Positions 48,736 to 59,932 of a stretch of DNA of 64,000 nt are shown here, in pieces. Below the pieces are notes generated by a model. It searched no databases. It was not told where the DNA came from and saw only the letters and a list, made by a program, of their open reading frames with translations. Origin of the DNA: Macadamia tetraphylla (taxonomy: Eukaryota > Streptophyta > Magnoliopsida > Proteales > Proteaceae); NCBI GenBank assembly GCA_022985045.1, contig CM040968.1, positions 20,959,461 to 21,023,460 of the forward strand. The letters are read 5' to 3'. Position 1 is the first letter of the stretch. Each line of letters opens with the position of its first letter. A program made the translations under genes and the position numbers.

Positions 48736-50059
48736 CCACACATATCAATATACATCTTATGTCAAATTCATCAAAATAAAACATGTGATAGAACATCATC
48801 ATCATTTAAGTAATTTAAGTAATCATGCAAGAACCTATACATGTGAGCAATTCTAAAATAAAGAAACATTCCCAAAAATAAACGTCAATCATCCCTCACC
48901 TTGTTTAAATTCAAACAGATCGGGTTTTATATACGGCCACCGAGTGTTCAATTCAATTTTGGCCTTGGGGTACATGCGTGTCACTATCCTAGCAGAAAGG
49001 TAATCGAATGTCAATACGTGTCGGGAACATTGGGAGGGACCCACAGGAGTAACCTCCAAAGGGTACAGACAAAGTCCCATAGTGACAGTACTATCATCGG
49101 AAACAATCACAATCCACCAAAAATATCAGTGGTGTTTCCAATGGACATGACAGAGGGCTCATAAGACTAAAATGCTCACCGGAAACAATCAGCAGAAACA
49201 GACCCAGTGTTTCCACTGGGGTGTTTCTACTGGAAGTACAGAAACTGCCAGTGAGTTTTGGGGATTTCCAGTTTGGGCCCTATTATCGGGATTTGTTCCG
49301 TAGAGTTTGTGAGGGATGTTCCTAGCATCATTTTAAGCCATTAAAATCCTGATTCCATCGAGGAATTTGGGATATACATTGATCAAACGATCGAAACCCT
49401 GGATGGTCATTTGGTCAATCTTGTTATCGGAGCTCACCAGACTCAGTTTGAGCTCAACAATAGCACCGAGGAGGTGAAATACGTAATCCCCAAGCTCTAG
49501 GAGGTATGTGGGCCAAGATTCCATATATACCTAGCTTGACCTAGCTCAAAATGAAGAGAGAGAGAGTGGTAAGAGAGGTAGCACTTACCTCGAACAAGGA
49601 TTTCGGTAAGGATGTGCATAGCCAGGAGTAAGTGTGAGTCCAAATCCTTCCTCCTTCTTTCCCCTCCTTTCTCTTCCTTTCTCTTCTCTCCTTTCCCTCT
49701 CTCACGTTCTTGTACAAGTGAGAAATAAGGAATAATTCCTCATTTCTGCTTATATAGTAAGTTAGGCCTTAGGGCCTGTTTGGCTGACCTTAGTCCGGTC
49801 CAAGTAGGTTAATCCAACTTTTGGGGCACGTGGACCCAACCCATTTAGTCCACAAGATGTACATGTAAGGAAGGTGTGGGGGAGCAATTAGAATCATCTG
49901 AGGTTGTCCACGATGTGAATAGTGCTACCCATGGGCATTGGAACCCAACCAGCAGACTAAATAGCTAGCGAAAATAGTCAGCGAAATAGGCTCAGGTTGT
50001 TTTCGGTGGCATATATCCGGTGGTCAAGATAGTTTCCTGTGATTGCTTGTTGTCCACCA

Positions 50060-51753
50060 TGAAATAACCTAGAGGGGGGGTGAATAGGTTATACTAGTGG
50101 AATTTAACTCTTTTCGGTGTATAGGTCACAAGTGTGACTATAAGTTAAAAACGATGCGGAATAAATAAAATAAGAACAACCACAACACAAGATTTATAGT
50201 GGTTCGACTCAATTCGAGTCTAGTCCACTCCCTACAAGAATCCTCTTGTAAGGTATTCCACTAGTTCTCCCTTTCAAGATCAGGGTAGGGAAGAAAACCT
50301 TTACAATCTTTTTCACGGATAAGAGTATCCTTACAAATCTCCTTTCCGAGTAGAGACGCCTTTACAATCTCCTTTGCGGTAGAGATGCACCTTACAATCT
50401 CCTTTAAGGTAGAGAGGCACCTTACACTCTTTTAAGGATAAGAGGATCCTTACAATCTCTTAAGGATGAGAGGGTCCTTACACAAGCCTAAGTACAGTCT
50501 AGACTTAATGTAAAATAGAAAATGGAGAAGTGGAATAAAAGAGAATTACCTCTGGTGTGGTGCAAATGAAATATGCAATGATGATAGAATGAATCACCTT
50601 TTAAAGTCTTCTTTATGCTTGTAATGTAAATGCCAAGATGTAGATGAAGACTTGTAGATGATCTTGAGTTCCTCTTGAATGTAAAATGAAGAACTTGAAC
50701 TCAAGAGATGGTGCAGACCAATTCTCACTTCTAATGCTCAAATGATGCTTCTCTAAAGTTGAGATTTATTGTTAATTAATGAGTAGTATTAGAGGTATTT
50801 ATAGGTGACCTTAGTGAAGCATTTTAGGCAGGGAATCAAGCACTAACGGACATATTCTGGGTCCACCGGTCGACCGCCATTGGTAGCCGGTCGACCGCCA
50901 AGAGCCGTTGAGGCAAAATATAGACGTTGGGGCACTTCCAGGCAGTCACCGGTCGACTGGGACTTTTTAACGATCGATCGGCTATGGTCTCGGACAGCTC
51001 CGGTCGACCGGGGCTTCCAGCCGATCGACCGCCAATATGACATACTCTGTTTTGACAGAATGCTGTCATTCTGACCAGTCATCAGTGTTTTAATCATAAC
51101 CTTTCGATCCGACATTGGGTTGACTTGAGATCAGTTGCGTTGGAATCACAACTCAATTTCCTACAACTTCTATGAAGGTTTTATCTCCTGATACCGAATC
51201 TAAAATTATCTTAAATACCCTTAAGTCAGGTTAATGTGGTTTTCACAGAATTTTACTAGAACACATTTTTCCTAATATGTTCCTTACCACTTAGAGACTC
51301 TCCATACTTGGTCAAGGTATGCTCTATGGTCATTCTAGTATGATGCAATGCACATGCATGTGGTGAGTGCATATATATATATATATATATATGTGGAAGT
51401 TACAAACTACATTACAAGTGACCAATCTATCATAGTGGTTTTCTTCTTCACTTGAACTTTTCACTCTTTGGCACTTTATCTTCTTTTCTTCTTGTTTGCA
51501 ATTCCATGTCTTTAAGCTTCATGTCTTGACATCTTGAAGCTTAAATTCTTATGATATCTTCTTCAAGCATTGATGCCAACTTGTTGATACTCTTCATTTG
51601 ATGACTTCAATCTTCATTTCTTCATTTCATTCACCAAATTCGATCTTTGATATGAAGTCTCTACAAAACAATACTTAAAGAAAAATTGTGACATACCTTC
51701 ATATGTTTGTTATCATCAAAACCAAATATAGGAGTGTGAGCATATCCCTAACA
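50060..51753 (-). mobile_element. TR-GAG-like element: 3' LTR (1,694 bp)
   Basis: Starts TGAAATAACCTAGAGGGG and ends ATATCCCTAACA. The minus strand has a promoter-like CCTATAAATACCTC (about 50,793-50,806). Internal features are a run of ACCTTACAATCTCC-like units (50,300-50,480), CGGTCGACCG palindromes (50,866-51,035) and a TA microsatellite (51,366-51,392). A PPT AAAAAGGGGGAGAT (minus) abuts its right end. Confidence 0.9.
50866..51035. repeat. Cluster of CGGTCGACCG-type palindromes in the LTR
   Basis: Perfect or near-perfect palindromes CCGGTCGACCG occur at about 50,866, 50,887, 50,949, 50,969, 51,000 and 51,021, alternating with spacer text. The other LTR has the same cluster at 54,724-54,893, with individual sites intact in one copy and changed by C-to-T or G-to-A in the other. 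Confidence 0.8.
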
Positions 51754-52377
51754 ATCTCCCCCTTTTTGATGATGACAAACAGATGATTCTCAAATAAAAT
51801 AAATAATCAATTATCAATTAAGTTGGAGAATCATTTCACAATTTCTCCCCCTTTGTCAACAGCAAAAAGTGAGGTATTAAAAATCTCTATATTGTCTTTT
51901 TCCTATTGTAACCTTAATAAGGAGTGTGGGCAAAATAACCCCCTCTAAGGGTATGCTTAAAAAATAAGCATGTAGTCAAGACTAAAACATGCTCCCCCTA
52001 AGCATATGCATCATGTAAAAATGCATTAAAAAAAACGAGTATCAAGGTGAAGCTCCCCCTTAAAATATGCAATAGATGTCAATGAAACTAACATACATTC
52101 AAGCAAGATAGATCATTAAAAATTCTAAGATGGTTGATGATGCCAATCATTGCCAATTTTGACAAATATTCTACTGTTTCAAATATTCCAGCAAATATAT
52201 CTATCAGAGAACCTTTTGGAGTAGGATATTTCATCCTTTCTCTAATGATACCAAAACAACCATCAATGCATCATCCATTTTTTACTTTGTCTCTTTAAGC
52301 CAATAGAATCAAGCATTTATTGGTCCCCATAATCTCATGGGTCCATCCATGTTACAATCAAAATATCCCTTCGGTTT

Positions 52378-53853
52378 TCAAGCCCTTTTGGGTGTGTGAG
52401 GTCTAAATGGTGTGTATGCCCTTTGTGAATCATATATTTCATAATGTGCTAGTGGCCTGTAAGATTTAAAATCTCTTTGAGTCTTATATGGTCTATAAAG
52501 TGGATAAGACATTTGATGTGTTTGTGGCCAATAGGGAGTATGTGGTCTAAAATCCCTTTGAGATTTGAAATTCCTTTGAGGTCTATCATACCTCTTGGAG
52601 GGAGTGTAATAGTACGTATAATGGATGTTATTCCTTTTTGGAACTTGCCTTTGGTCATAATGGGGATTTCTTCTCTTTGGAGAAACTACATTTTCTTTTT
52701 CTTTCCTTTGAGGTGAGGTTCCACCATCATAACCAAGCCCTTCTTTGTTTTGAAGACTTTTGCATTGGGATTCTAATAATGTATCTAAGGTCTTTTGACC
52801 TTTAGTAAATGTATGAAATATGGTAGTTAACTTTGAGTTATCCTCCTCAAGTTCATACATTTTAGATGTCAAGGATTCTATCCTCTTGTTAAGGGAAAGA
52901 ACCTCCTTTTCCAAATTAGACTTTTCAGTCTCAAGTTTCAAACTTTCTTCATATAAAGCTTCAAAGGCTTATTGAAGATCATCATCATTAGATTCATTAT
53001 TTAAAGTATCTAAATAATGAGATTGAGCACTTACCTCTCGTTCTTTGTCTCCATATACCATTAAGGCGAGGTCTGTGACTTCATCGGAGTCACTTTCATC
53101 TTCATCTGATGAGACTTCCTCATCATTCTCTTCTTCACTTTCTTCATCCAATACTTTGGATACTTTGAAAGCAATGAATTTGGGATGTGCTTTCTTGAAT
53201 TCTTCATAGAGATCCGTTTCATGGGTAAGAAGTGAACCCATTAATTTATATAGACTTATCTTGTTCAAGTCTCGAGCTTCATTGATAGCAGTTGTCTTTG
53301 GTTTCCACTTGGTAGGTAGTGACCTAAGAATTTTCCTGGCCATCTCAGAGTTGGTGTAAGTCTTACCAAGTCCTTTCAAGGAATTTACAATATTAGTAAA
53401 TCTAGTAAACATGTCAGAAATATTTTCATATTCATGCATTTGAAATAATTCGTATTCTTGTATGAGCATGTCTACTTTTCTTTCTCTTACCTCTGTAGTA
53501 CCTTCATGTGTTATTACAAGTGTGTCCCAAATTTCTTTGGCATTTTCACACATACTTACTTTGTTGAATTCTTCCTCATTTAAAGCACATTGGAGGTAGG
53601 TGAGAGCCCTGAAATTGTATTGAAGAAGTACTAGATCATCGGTTGTCAATTCTGATTCATCCTTTGGCACCGTCTTTCCATTTACAATTTTGGTGATGAC
53701 ATATGGTCCTCTTTCTATAGTTCTCCAAACAAGAAAATTATATCCACAAATAAAATTCTTAAATCTACATTTCCAAAAGGAGAAGTTTTCTCCATTGAAG
53801 TATGGAGGCCTAGATGCATCCATTCCTTCAGGTGGTCGATTAAATGTAATCAT
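52378..53853 (-). pseudogene. gag of the TR-GAG-like element (one in-frame stop)
   Basis: The ATG at 53853 opens 294 codons to a TAA at 52969-52971; the same frame then stays open to 52378, so a single stop breaks a roughly 490-residue gag. Residues 15-31 (RPPYFNGENFSFWKCRF) are the DUF4219-like start; about 103-215 is the UBN2-type capsid region (AKEIWDTLVITHEG, MFTRFTNIVNSLKGLGK, ILRSLPTKW); 235-260 is strongly acidic. After the stop comes a Leu/Glu/Lys heptad stretch, likely coiled coil (KLETEKSNLEKEVLSLNKRI). The final ~100 residues are rich in Arg, Tyr and Pro (YDRPQRNF, QRDFRPHTPYWP, QRDFKSYRP). No CCHC zinc knuckle is present where copia gags usually have one. Gag would build the particle around element RNA; the basic aromatic tail might bind RNA instead (inference). 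Confidence 0.85.
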
Positions 53854-53901
53854 GATCTTTGACTCACTTTAAGACAACTTAGTCTTATATATTGAGCTCC
53901 C

Positions 53902-53913
53902 GCTCTGATACCA
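53902..53913 (-). promoter_or_regulatory. Primer-binding site of the TR-GAG-like element
   Basis: The minus strand reads TGGTATCAGAGC, a perfect match to the initiator-Met tRNA 3' end, two bases inside the LTR boundary at 53916. It marks the right LTR as the 5' LTR. Confidence 0.92.
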
Positions 53914-53915
53914 AT

Positions 53916-55163
53916 TGAAATAACCTAGAGGGGGGTGAATAGGTTATACTAGTGGAATTTAACTCTTTTCGATGTATAGGTCACAAGTGTGACTATAAGT
54001 TAAAAACGATGCGGAATAAATAAAATAAGATCAACCACAACACAAGATTTATAGTGGTTCGACTCAATTCGATTCTAGTCCACTCCCTACAAGAATCCTC
54101 TTGTAAGGTATTCCACTAGTTCTCCCTTTCAGTACAGTAGGTAGGGAAGAAAACCTTTACAATCTTTTTCACGGATAAGAGTATCCTTACAAATCTCCTT
54201 TCCAGGTAGAGAGACGCCTTTATAATCTCCTTTGCAGGTAGAGATGCACCTTACAATCTCCTTTAAGGTAGAGAGGCACCTTACACTCTTTTAAGGATAA
54301 GAGGATCCTTACAATCTCTTAAGGATGAGAGGGTCCTTACACAAGCCTAAGTACAGTCTAGACTTAATGTAAAATAGAAAATGGAGAAGTGGAATAAAAA
54401 AGAATTACCTCTGGTGTGGTGCAAATGAAATATGCAATGATGATAGAATGAATCACCTTTTGAAGTCTTCTTTATGCTTGTAATGTAAATGCCAAGATGT
54501 AGATGAAGACTTGTAGATGATCTTGAGTTCCTCTTGAATGTAAAATGAAGAACTTGAACTCAAGAGATGGTGCAGACCAATTCTCACTTCTAATGCTCAA
54601 AAAATGCTTCTCTAAAGTTGAGATTTATTGTTAATTAATGAGTAGTATTAGAGGTATTTATAAGTGAGCTTAGTGAAGCATTTTAGGCAGGGAATCAAGC
54701 TCTAACGGACATATTCTGGGTCCACCGGTCGACCGCCATTGGTAGCCAGTCGACCGCCAAGAGCCGTTGAGGTAAAATATAGCCGTTGGGGCACTTTCAG
54801 GCAGTCACCGATCGACTGGGACTTTTTAACGGTCGACCGGCTATGGTCTCGGATAGCTCCGGTCGACCGGGGCTTCCAGCCGATCGACCGCCAATATGAC
54901 ATACTCTGTTTTGACAGAATGCTGTCATACTGACCAGTCGTCAGTGTTTTGACCATAACGTTTCGATCCGATATTGGATTGACTTGAGATCAGTTGCGTT
55001 GGAATCAAAACTCAATTTCCTACAACTTCTATGAAGGTTTCATCTCCTGATACCGACTCTAAGATTATCTAAAATACCCTTAAGTCAGGTTAATGTGGTT
55101 TTCACAGAATTTCACTAGAACACATTTTTCCTAATATGTTCCTTACCACTTAGAGACTCTCCA
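53916..55163 (-). mobile_element. TR-GAG-like element: 5' LTR, first part
   Basis: It aligns with 50,060 onward through the palindrome cluster (54,724-54,893) to GAGACTCTCCA. It is broken by a solo LTR at 55164 and resumes at 57851. It differs from the 3' LTR by small indels (about 54,128, 54,205, 54,235) and transitions, so the copies are a few per cent apart by eye. The TATA-like motif is CTTATAAATACCTC (minus, about 54,652). Confidence 0.88.
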
Positions 55164-57845
55164 TGTCACACCCCGTTCACCCTGAACCGGAGCGGTGACC
55201 GAGTTAACACCGGTTAACCCAAACCTGCCAGATCATCGACATCAGATTCCACCACAAGATACACGCACTAACATCAATTCATCGATCACGGAAGACTAAG
55301 TTTTACTCGAATAATTCCCATATACTTGATACCCAAATGATGATACCATAATTATATACATTTGGGCCCGAAGGCATGATATATACACAAAAAGAATAAA
55401 GTTCAAATATCAAGTATATATACAGGAAATCATCAAAATCATCAGAGTACACAGCTCGGCTCGGTCTCAAGGTCGGAGCTCACTCGCATCAAGGGTTGTG
55501 CCCACTCGATCACATAGAAGAGCTCACTGGCCTCGTAGTGGAGCTCAGCACGGCCTCCAAGGTGGAGCTCACTGCCTCGAACTCTGTCCAGCACAGCTCT
55601 CACACGCTAGCCACTGCCGTGCTCAAACTCCTCAGGGTCCACCACCTCTCCAGAAACTCGATGTGGGACCCACCCCATGCTCCTCGATGAATGACCGCAA
55701 AATCATTTAAAAGGGTGTACACGTGGAATGAGCTCACTAGCTCAGTAAGTAGAGAGGTGGACCACACACAAGTCCACACATCACAACACGTCATATGCAC
55801 TACATGCCATGCAAGTCATTTTAAATCACATACACCTAATCAACATTACTAAGTCTTTGGTTTTAGTGCTACTACAACCACAAGCGCGTGATGCTCGGCA
55901 CGAGCCGAACTCCCTCCCTGACACGCCCATAGGGCTGTTGGAGAAGGCCCACCGTGAGTACTGAAAAAATAAAGACATTGCCGCCCACCGGCTCTCAAAT
56001 GTAAATAAATTAAATGACAGGTCGACTCCAAAGAATTTAAAAGCAAGACGATTGGCCCTCTTGAAATACCACCGGGTTGCCGATCTGCATGACTCAGGGC
56101 GTAATGCCTAACCGCACATGTCCGACAACCATGACCCTGCTTCCCCAAATGGCAACCCAACCCCTTTAAACCCCCCGTTGGGAAGGGTCGAGTACGGGAT
56201 GGTGAGAATCCTAATACCGATACTCCTATATGTAGTACGATCATAGTGCCTCCGTGTCCCATACCACGGCCACCAATGCATTCGCTTCCAAGCCGACCAC
56301 GCATCTAGTCTATCAATGCATTATGCAACATGATGTACACATTCGACATATAACATCTCATTCAATTTGCATTTGAAAAGTAAACATAGCATGTATGCAC
56401 ATCAAAGTGGGGAATGACTAATCTATATAGCATATTCATGATGACATGACTAGATTAGATATAGTTATATGAATGCCAAAAAAATGCCTTGAAACAAGGC
56501 CAAACGTCCTCTCTCCACTTACTTGAGCGTATAAGGATTCCTGTTAGGGCAGAGATCCGAGCGAATCGGGTAGGATTTGGTGAACCTAACATAATTGAGA
56601 GGGGTTAGTACTTCACCATTTTAGAATCAAAATTAATGAAATCCGACGTCAAAATCGTGTTTAGAACGTCGAAAGAAGGTCACACGTTCGATTTGGGCTC
56701 GATCGGACCTAAGAATCACATTCTGGCCACTCAGGTGGGTCGGACAGGTGGGTTGTCTACCCACCGGTCCTACCCGCCGGTTTGGACCGGTGGGTATGGA
56801 CCCGTCGGTCCTACCCACCGGTTTGGCCAGGGACCCCCCTGGCCTCTCAGGTGGGTGCTCTCAGGCGGGTAGGGACCCGCCGGTTGTACCCGCCGGTTTT
56901 GGCGGAAAAACCCCAGTTTCTTCTCAACTTCCTCCATTCCTTGGGGACCCAAATGGGGCTTTTCTCAACCCATTCTTCACACCTTTAAAGTCCTATAGGA
57001 TGGTTCTAGCTTAGATCTAAGTTAGATTCAAGTGAGGGGAACCATCTTACCTTCTTTGCTCAAGAATGACTTCAAACCTTCCCAATCACTTCCAACTCAC
57101 AATGCTCCTTCTACCTTGTCAATATTTCTTCAAATCCTTCAAGATCAACACATAAATCATCTATTAAACCTTAGATCCATCATTTCAAAGGGTGTTTACA
57201 AGATCTTAAGAAATCATTCTCGAATCAAGGGTTTAAAGCGTGGGTATGGTTAATGTTCATAAAACCCAACTTTTCTTACCTCCAACTGTAGATCTCGAGT
57301 TGAAGATTACTCTTCCGGCACCGGAATGGCAAGATCGAGCTTCGGCGCCGCTGAATCCTTCCTTTCTTCCTCTTCCTTTCTTCTTCCCTTTCTCTTTCTC
57401 TCTCCTCTTTACTTTTCTCACCAAACGACGAGGGTAATAAATGGAAAGAAAAGAAGTCATAAAGCTTTATATACTATTCCTACTTAATGAATAGTGTTGG
57501 ATGGGTCACTCGGTGGGTGGGTGTACCCACCTATACCCACCAGTCAAGACATGGGATTTTGACCGGTTCGGCCCCGGGCTCGGACCCCACCGGCATACTG
57601 ATGTAGTATACGATATACCTTAAAATACGGATATAATACTGTTTTATCCGTATATAGCCTTATGGTAGGTGCACGACACGGTTTGGGCACTCCGTCTCTT
57701 CCGCGGCTCGGACTTATCGGGCCAGCCGGTTTTTAAGGTCACCCGTGCCATCATAGCCCATAAGGAACCCGCCTAATATCCTCTGCTCGTTCTGCATGGT
57801 TAAACCGTTCAACCGAAATCGCACGTTTAAAAGCGGGATATTACA
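55164..57845 (-). mobile_element. Solo LTR (2,682 bp) nested in the TR-GAG-like LTR
   Basis: Starts TGTCACACCCCGTTCACC and ends GCGGGATATTACA; on the minus strand it begins TGTAATATCCCGC, a start common in long-LTR gypsy chromoviruses. A perfect 5-bp CTCCA duplication flanks it (55159-55163, 57846-57850), and the host LTR reads through when it is removed. A minus-strand TATA-like AGTATATAAAGC is near 57,460-57,472, giving a U3 of about 375 bp. There is a single copy and no PBS, so recombination between two LTRs has left one. Open frames inside are GC-rich chance frames. Confidence 0.85.
56735..56905. repeat. CCCACCGGT/ACCGGTGGG motif array in the solo LTR
   Basis: Short units CCCACCGGTCCTACCCGCCGG, GGACCGGTGGGTATGGACC and CAGGTGGGTGCTCTCAGG alternate in both orientations, giving many overlapping imperfect inverted repeats. 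A weaker set recurs at 57,505-57,555 (GGTGGGTGGGTGTACCCACC). All lie in the part of the LTR downstream of or around the TATA-like site. Confidence 0.7.
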
Positions 57846-58295
57846 CTCCATACTTGGTCAAGGTATGCTCTATGGTCATTCTAGTATGATGCAATGCACA
57901 TGCATGTGGTGAGTGCATATATATATATATATATGTGGAAGTTACAAACTACATTACAAGTGACCAATCTATCATAGTGGTCTTCTTCTTCACTTGAACT
58001 TTCCACTCTTTGGCACTTTATCTTCTTTTCTTCTTGTTTGAAATTCCATGTCTTTAAGCTTCATGTCTTGACATCTTGAAGCTTAAATTCTTATGATATC
58101 TTCTTCAAGCATTGATGCCAACTTGTTGATACTCTTCATTTGATGACTTCAATCTTTATTTCTTCATTTCATTCACCAAATTCGATCTTTGATATGAAGT
58201 CTCTACAAAACAATACTTAAAGAAAAATTGTGACATACCTTCATATGTTTGTTATCATCAAAACCAACTATAGGAGTGTGAGCATATCCCTAACA
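57846..58295 (-). mobile_element. TR-GAG-like element: 5' LTR, second part
   Basis: Resumes CTCCATACTTGGTCAAGG after the solo LTR, passes a TA microsatellite (57,917-57,934) and ends ATATCCCTAACA, followed by the CACCA duplication. Nearly the same sequence occurs again at the end of the window (63,602-64,000). Confidence 0.88.
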
Positions 58296-58589
58296 CACCA
58301 GTTGTTCCCACACTGATGGTTGCCCTAGGCTGTGTTGATGGCCTTCCGAAAGTTTTGGTGTGTGCTGGGATTTTGGTGTGGGGTTTCAGGTCACTTACCG
58401 TCTAGGATCGGAAGGTCTAAATCCCCTCCAGTTGGATTGACAAGCAATGCACGAGCACGTAGAGTCATCTCTCCCCCTTCTGTAATTGGCAGCTGTGAGC
58501 CAAAACCCTGTGGTACCTTCCACCTCTGGTCCAAGACCTATCACAACAATTTAAATTAGACCTGGTCAAGGCACGAGTGTAACATAAAG

Positions 58590-58870
58590 GGTCCTCCTTT
58601 GCTCAACCTCTCTCATACACACACATACACAATTTTACTCCTTCATTTATTTTATTTTTAAAATCCAACATTAATTTGAAGAGGAGTTGCATATGCACAC
58701 TCTCTCTGTCCCTTGTCTTTACCTCTATCACTCTTGCACACACATCACTCTCATCTCTCGTTACTATATTTTATTTTTATTTGTTTTTCAATAAATGAGG
58801 GAGCTGAAGGAACAGGTGGGTTCCACCTCACTTTCCTCCCTCTCTATTTTAATTTTAAAATCAATGTGAG
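58590..58870 (-). mobile_element. Short-interior LTR element: 5' LTR, second part (truncated)
   Basis: Matches 45,625-45,915 of the other LTR (GGTCCTCC, TTTGAAGAGGAGTTGCATAT, GGTGGGTTCCACCTCAC) and stops at AATCAATGTGA. The last roughly 90 bp, present in the 3' LTR, are missing, so something removed or replaced the end next to the following copia element. Confidence 0.8.
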
Positions 58871-58891
58871 GGAAAGCCTACTCACGTGACC

Positions 58892-59932
58892 TGTTAGATT
58901 TTGTATATTTTTTATTATATTTAAGTTTCAAAATAAAGTCCTTCTTTTATGTGTTTTGATTGTCTGTTATGGTGTGGGACCCTTGGGATCAAGGTAGTGG
59001 AAAAGGGTCAATAACACCCTATGAGAGCCCTAAATTCCATTTATAGCCATTACCATGAGTGGAGAGGTGGGCAAAGAGAATTGATTGAGATTAATTTTAT
59101 TTATAAAATTAATTCTTAATTCATGCCATAGGTTATTGCCAAATGGAGGTAAATGGTCAATGCCATTATATGGTTGCCCTAAAGTCCATTCATGGTCACT
59201 ACCATGAGTGGGGAGGTGGGCTAGAAAATGGTCAATAACACCCTGTGAGAGCTCTAAATTTCATTCATGGACATTACCATGAGTGGGGAGGTGGGCTAAG
59301 GAATTGATTGGGATTGATTCAATTTATTGAATTAATTCCAATTCATGTCCATATGACATTATTCTCTAATTAACTTTCCATTAGCTGGAGGTTACTCTTG
59401 GGGAATCCAAAAGGGTGCAAGGGTTAGTTTTGGGTCTATATAAACCCAACCAAATACCTTGCAGAGAAACATTCACAAATTGACACTCCATCTATTTCTA
59501 CTCTTTTACAAGTCTTTCTCTTTCTTTTATTTTCTCTAAGTCTTATGTAAGGTTAGAGGAGGGCTGCTGTGCTGTAGGTTTTTGCTCCTAGAAGGGACTA
59601 CAAGAACTGTCTCATCTTTTAGTGGAATGTTATTTTATCTTGGAGGTAGAGATGCATAACAACTCTTGGCAGTAGAGGGCATCAATTACCTTAAAGGCAG
59701 CACTACAAGTGTGACTCAACCTCGATTCTAATTGAACCTTCTTCAGTTTCTGTGGTGGTGATTCAACATCTATTTGAAGTTTATCACCATCTCATTTCAG
59801 CCAAGGATCAATACTACAACATCATAGTAGTCTCTACTGCAAAAGCTTTGTATTGTAATTTGTTTTATTTTTATAAAAAATTATAATACAATTACCCATC
59901 AAGTTTAAGGTAATTGATCATTGTAAAATCCC
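58892..59932 (+). mobile_element. Copia 5' LTR and leader (boundaries approximate)
   Basis: A candidate start TGTTAGATTTTGTATATT is at 58892. TCTATATAAACCC (about 59,434-59,446) is a good plant TATA box, with CT-rich leader after it. Direct repeats of 223-bp period (GGTCAATAACACCCT at 59,007 and 59,230, with a partial third copy near 59,178) lie in U3 upstream of the TATA. I could not find a clear PBS or the exact U5 end. Confidence 0.55.

Larger units (their letters stand above)
50060..58295 (-). mobile_element. TR-GAG-like non-autonomous LTR retrotransposon
   Basis: A whole element on the minus strand: left LTR 50060-51753, interior 51754-53915 with a PPT, gag and PBS, and right LTR 53916-58295 (itself holding a nested solo LTR). 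A perfect CACCA target duplication flanks it (50055-50059 and 58296-58300). The interior is only about 2.16 kb and codes for gag alone; protease, integrase, RT and RNase H are absent. Gag-only LTR elements are known in plants as TR-GAGs, and this fits. The gag style is SIRE-like Ty1/copia, so a copia relative would be the helper (inference). Confidence 0.85.
47292..58584 (-). mobile_element. Solo LTR (chromovirus-like), split by a nested element
   Basis: The sequence at 47292-50059 plus 58301-58584 (about 3.05 kb) forms one LTR-like unit starting TGTCACACCCC and ending GTGTAACA. It is flanked by TAGAG (47287-47291) and TAAAG (58585-58589), a 5-bp target duplication with one change. The flanking DNA is the broken LTR of the previous element, which fits exactly when the unit is removed. 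A minus-strand TATA-like ACTATATAAGC (about 49,748-49,760) suggests minus orientation. Degenerate internal repeats with GATACC...CGGCCAC lie at 48,320-48,730. No second LTR and no coding domain: a solo LTR. Confidence 0.8.

Noticed and set aside
49760..49800. TTAGGGCCTGTTTGG as a third Tourist-like MITE end
   Set aside because: No matching right terminus or second TTA found nearby; chance or a lone fragment.
50836..51115. Open frames on both strands with GRP/VDR-like repeats
   Set aside because: They are readings of the CGGTCGACCG palindrome cluster in the LTR and recur in the other LTR copy.
56636..57014. Overlapping Gly/Pro/Arg-rich open frames
   Set aside because: Translations of the CCCACCGGT motif array inside a solo LTR, open on both strands.
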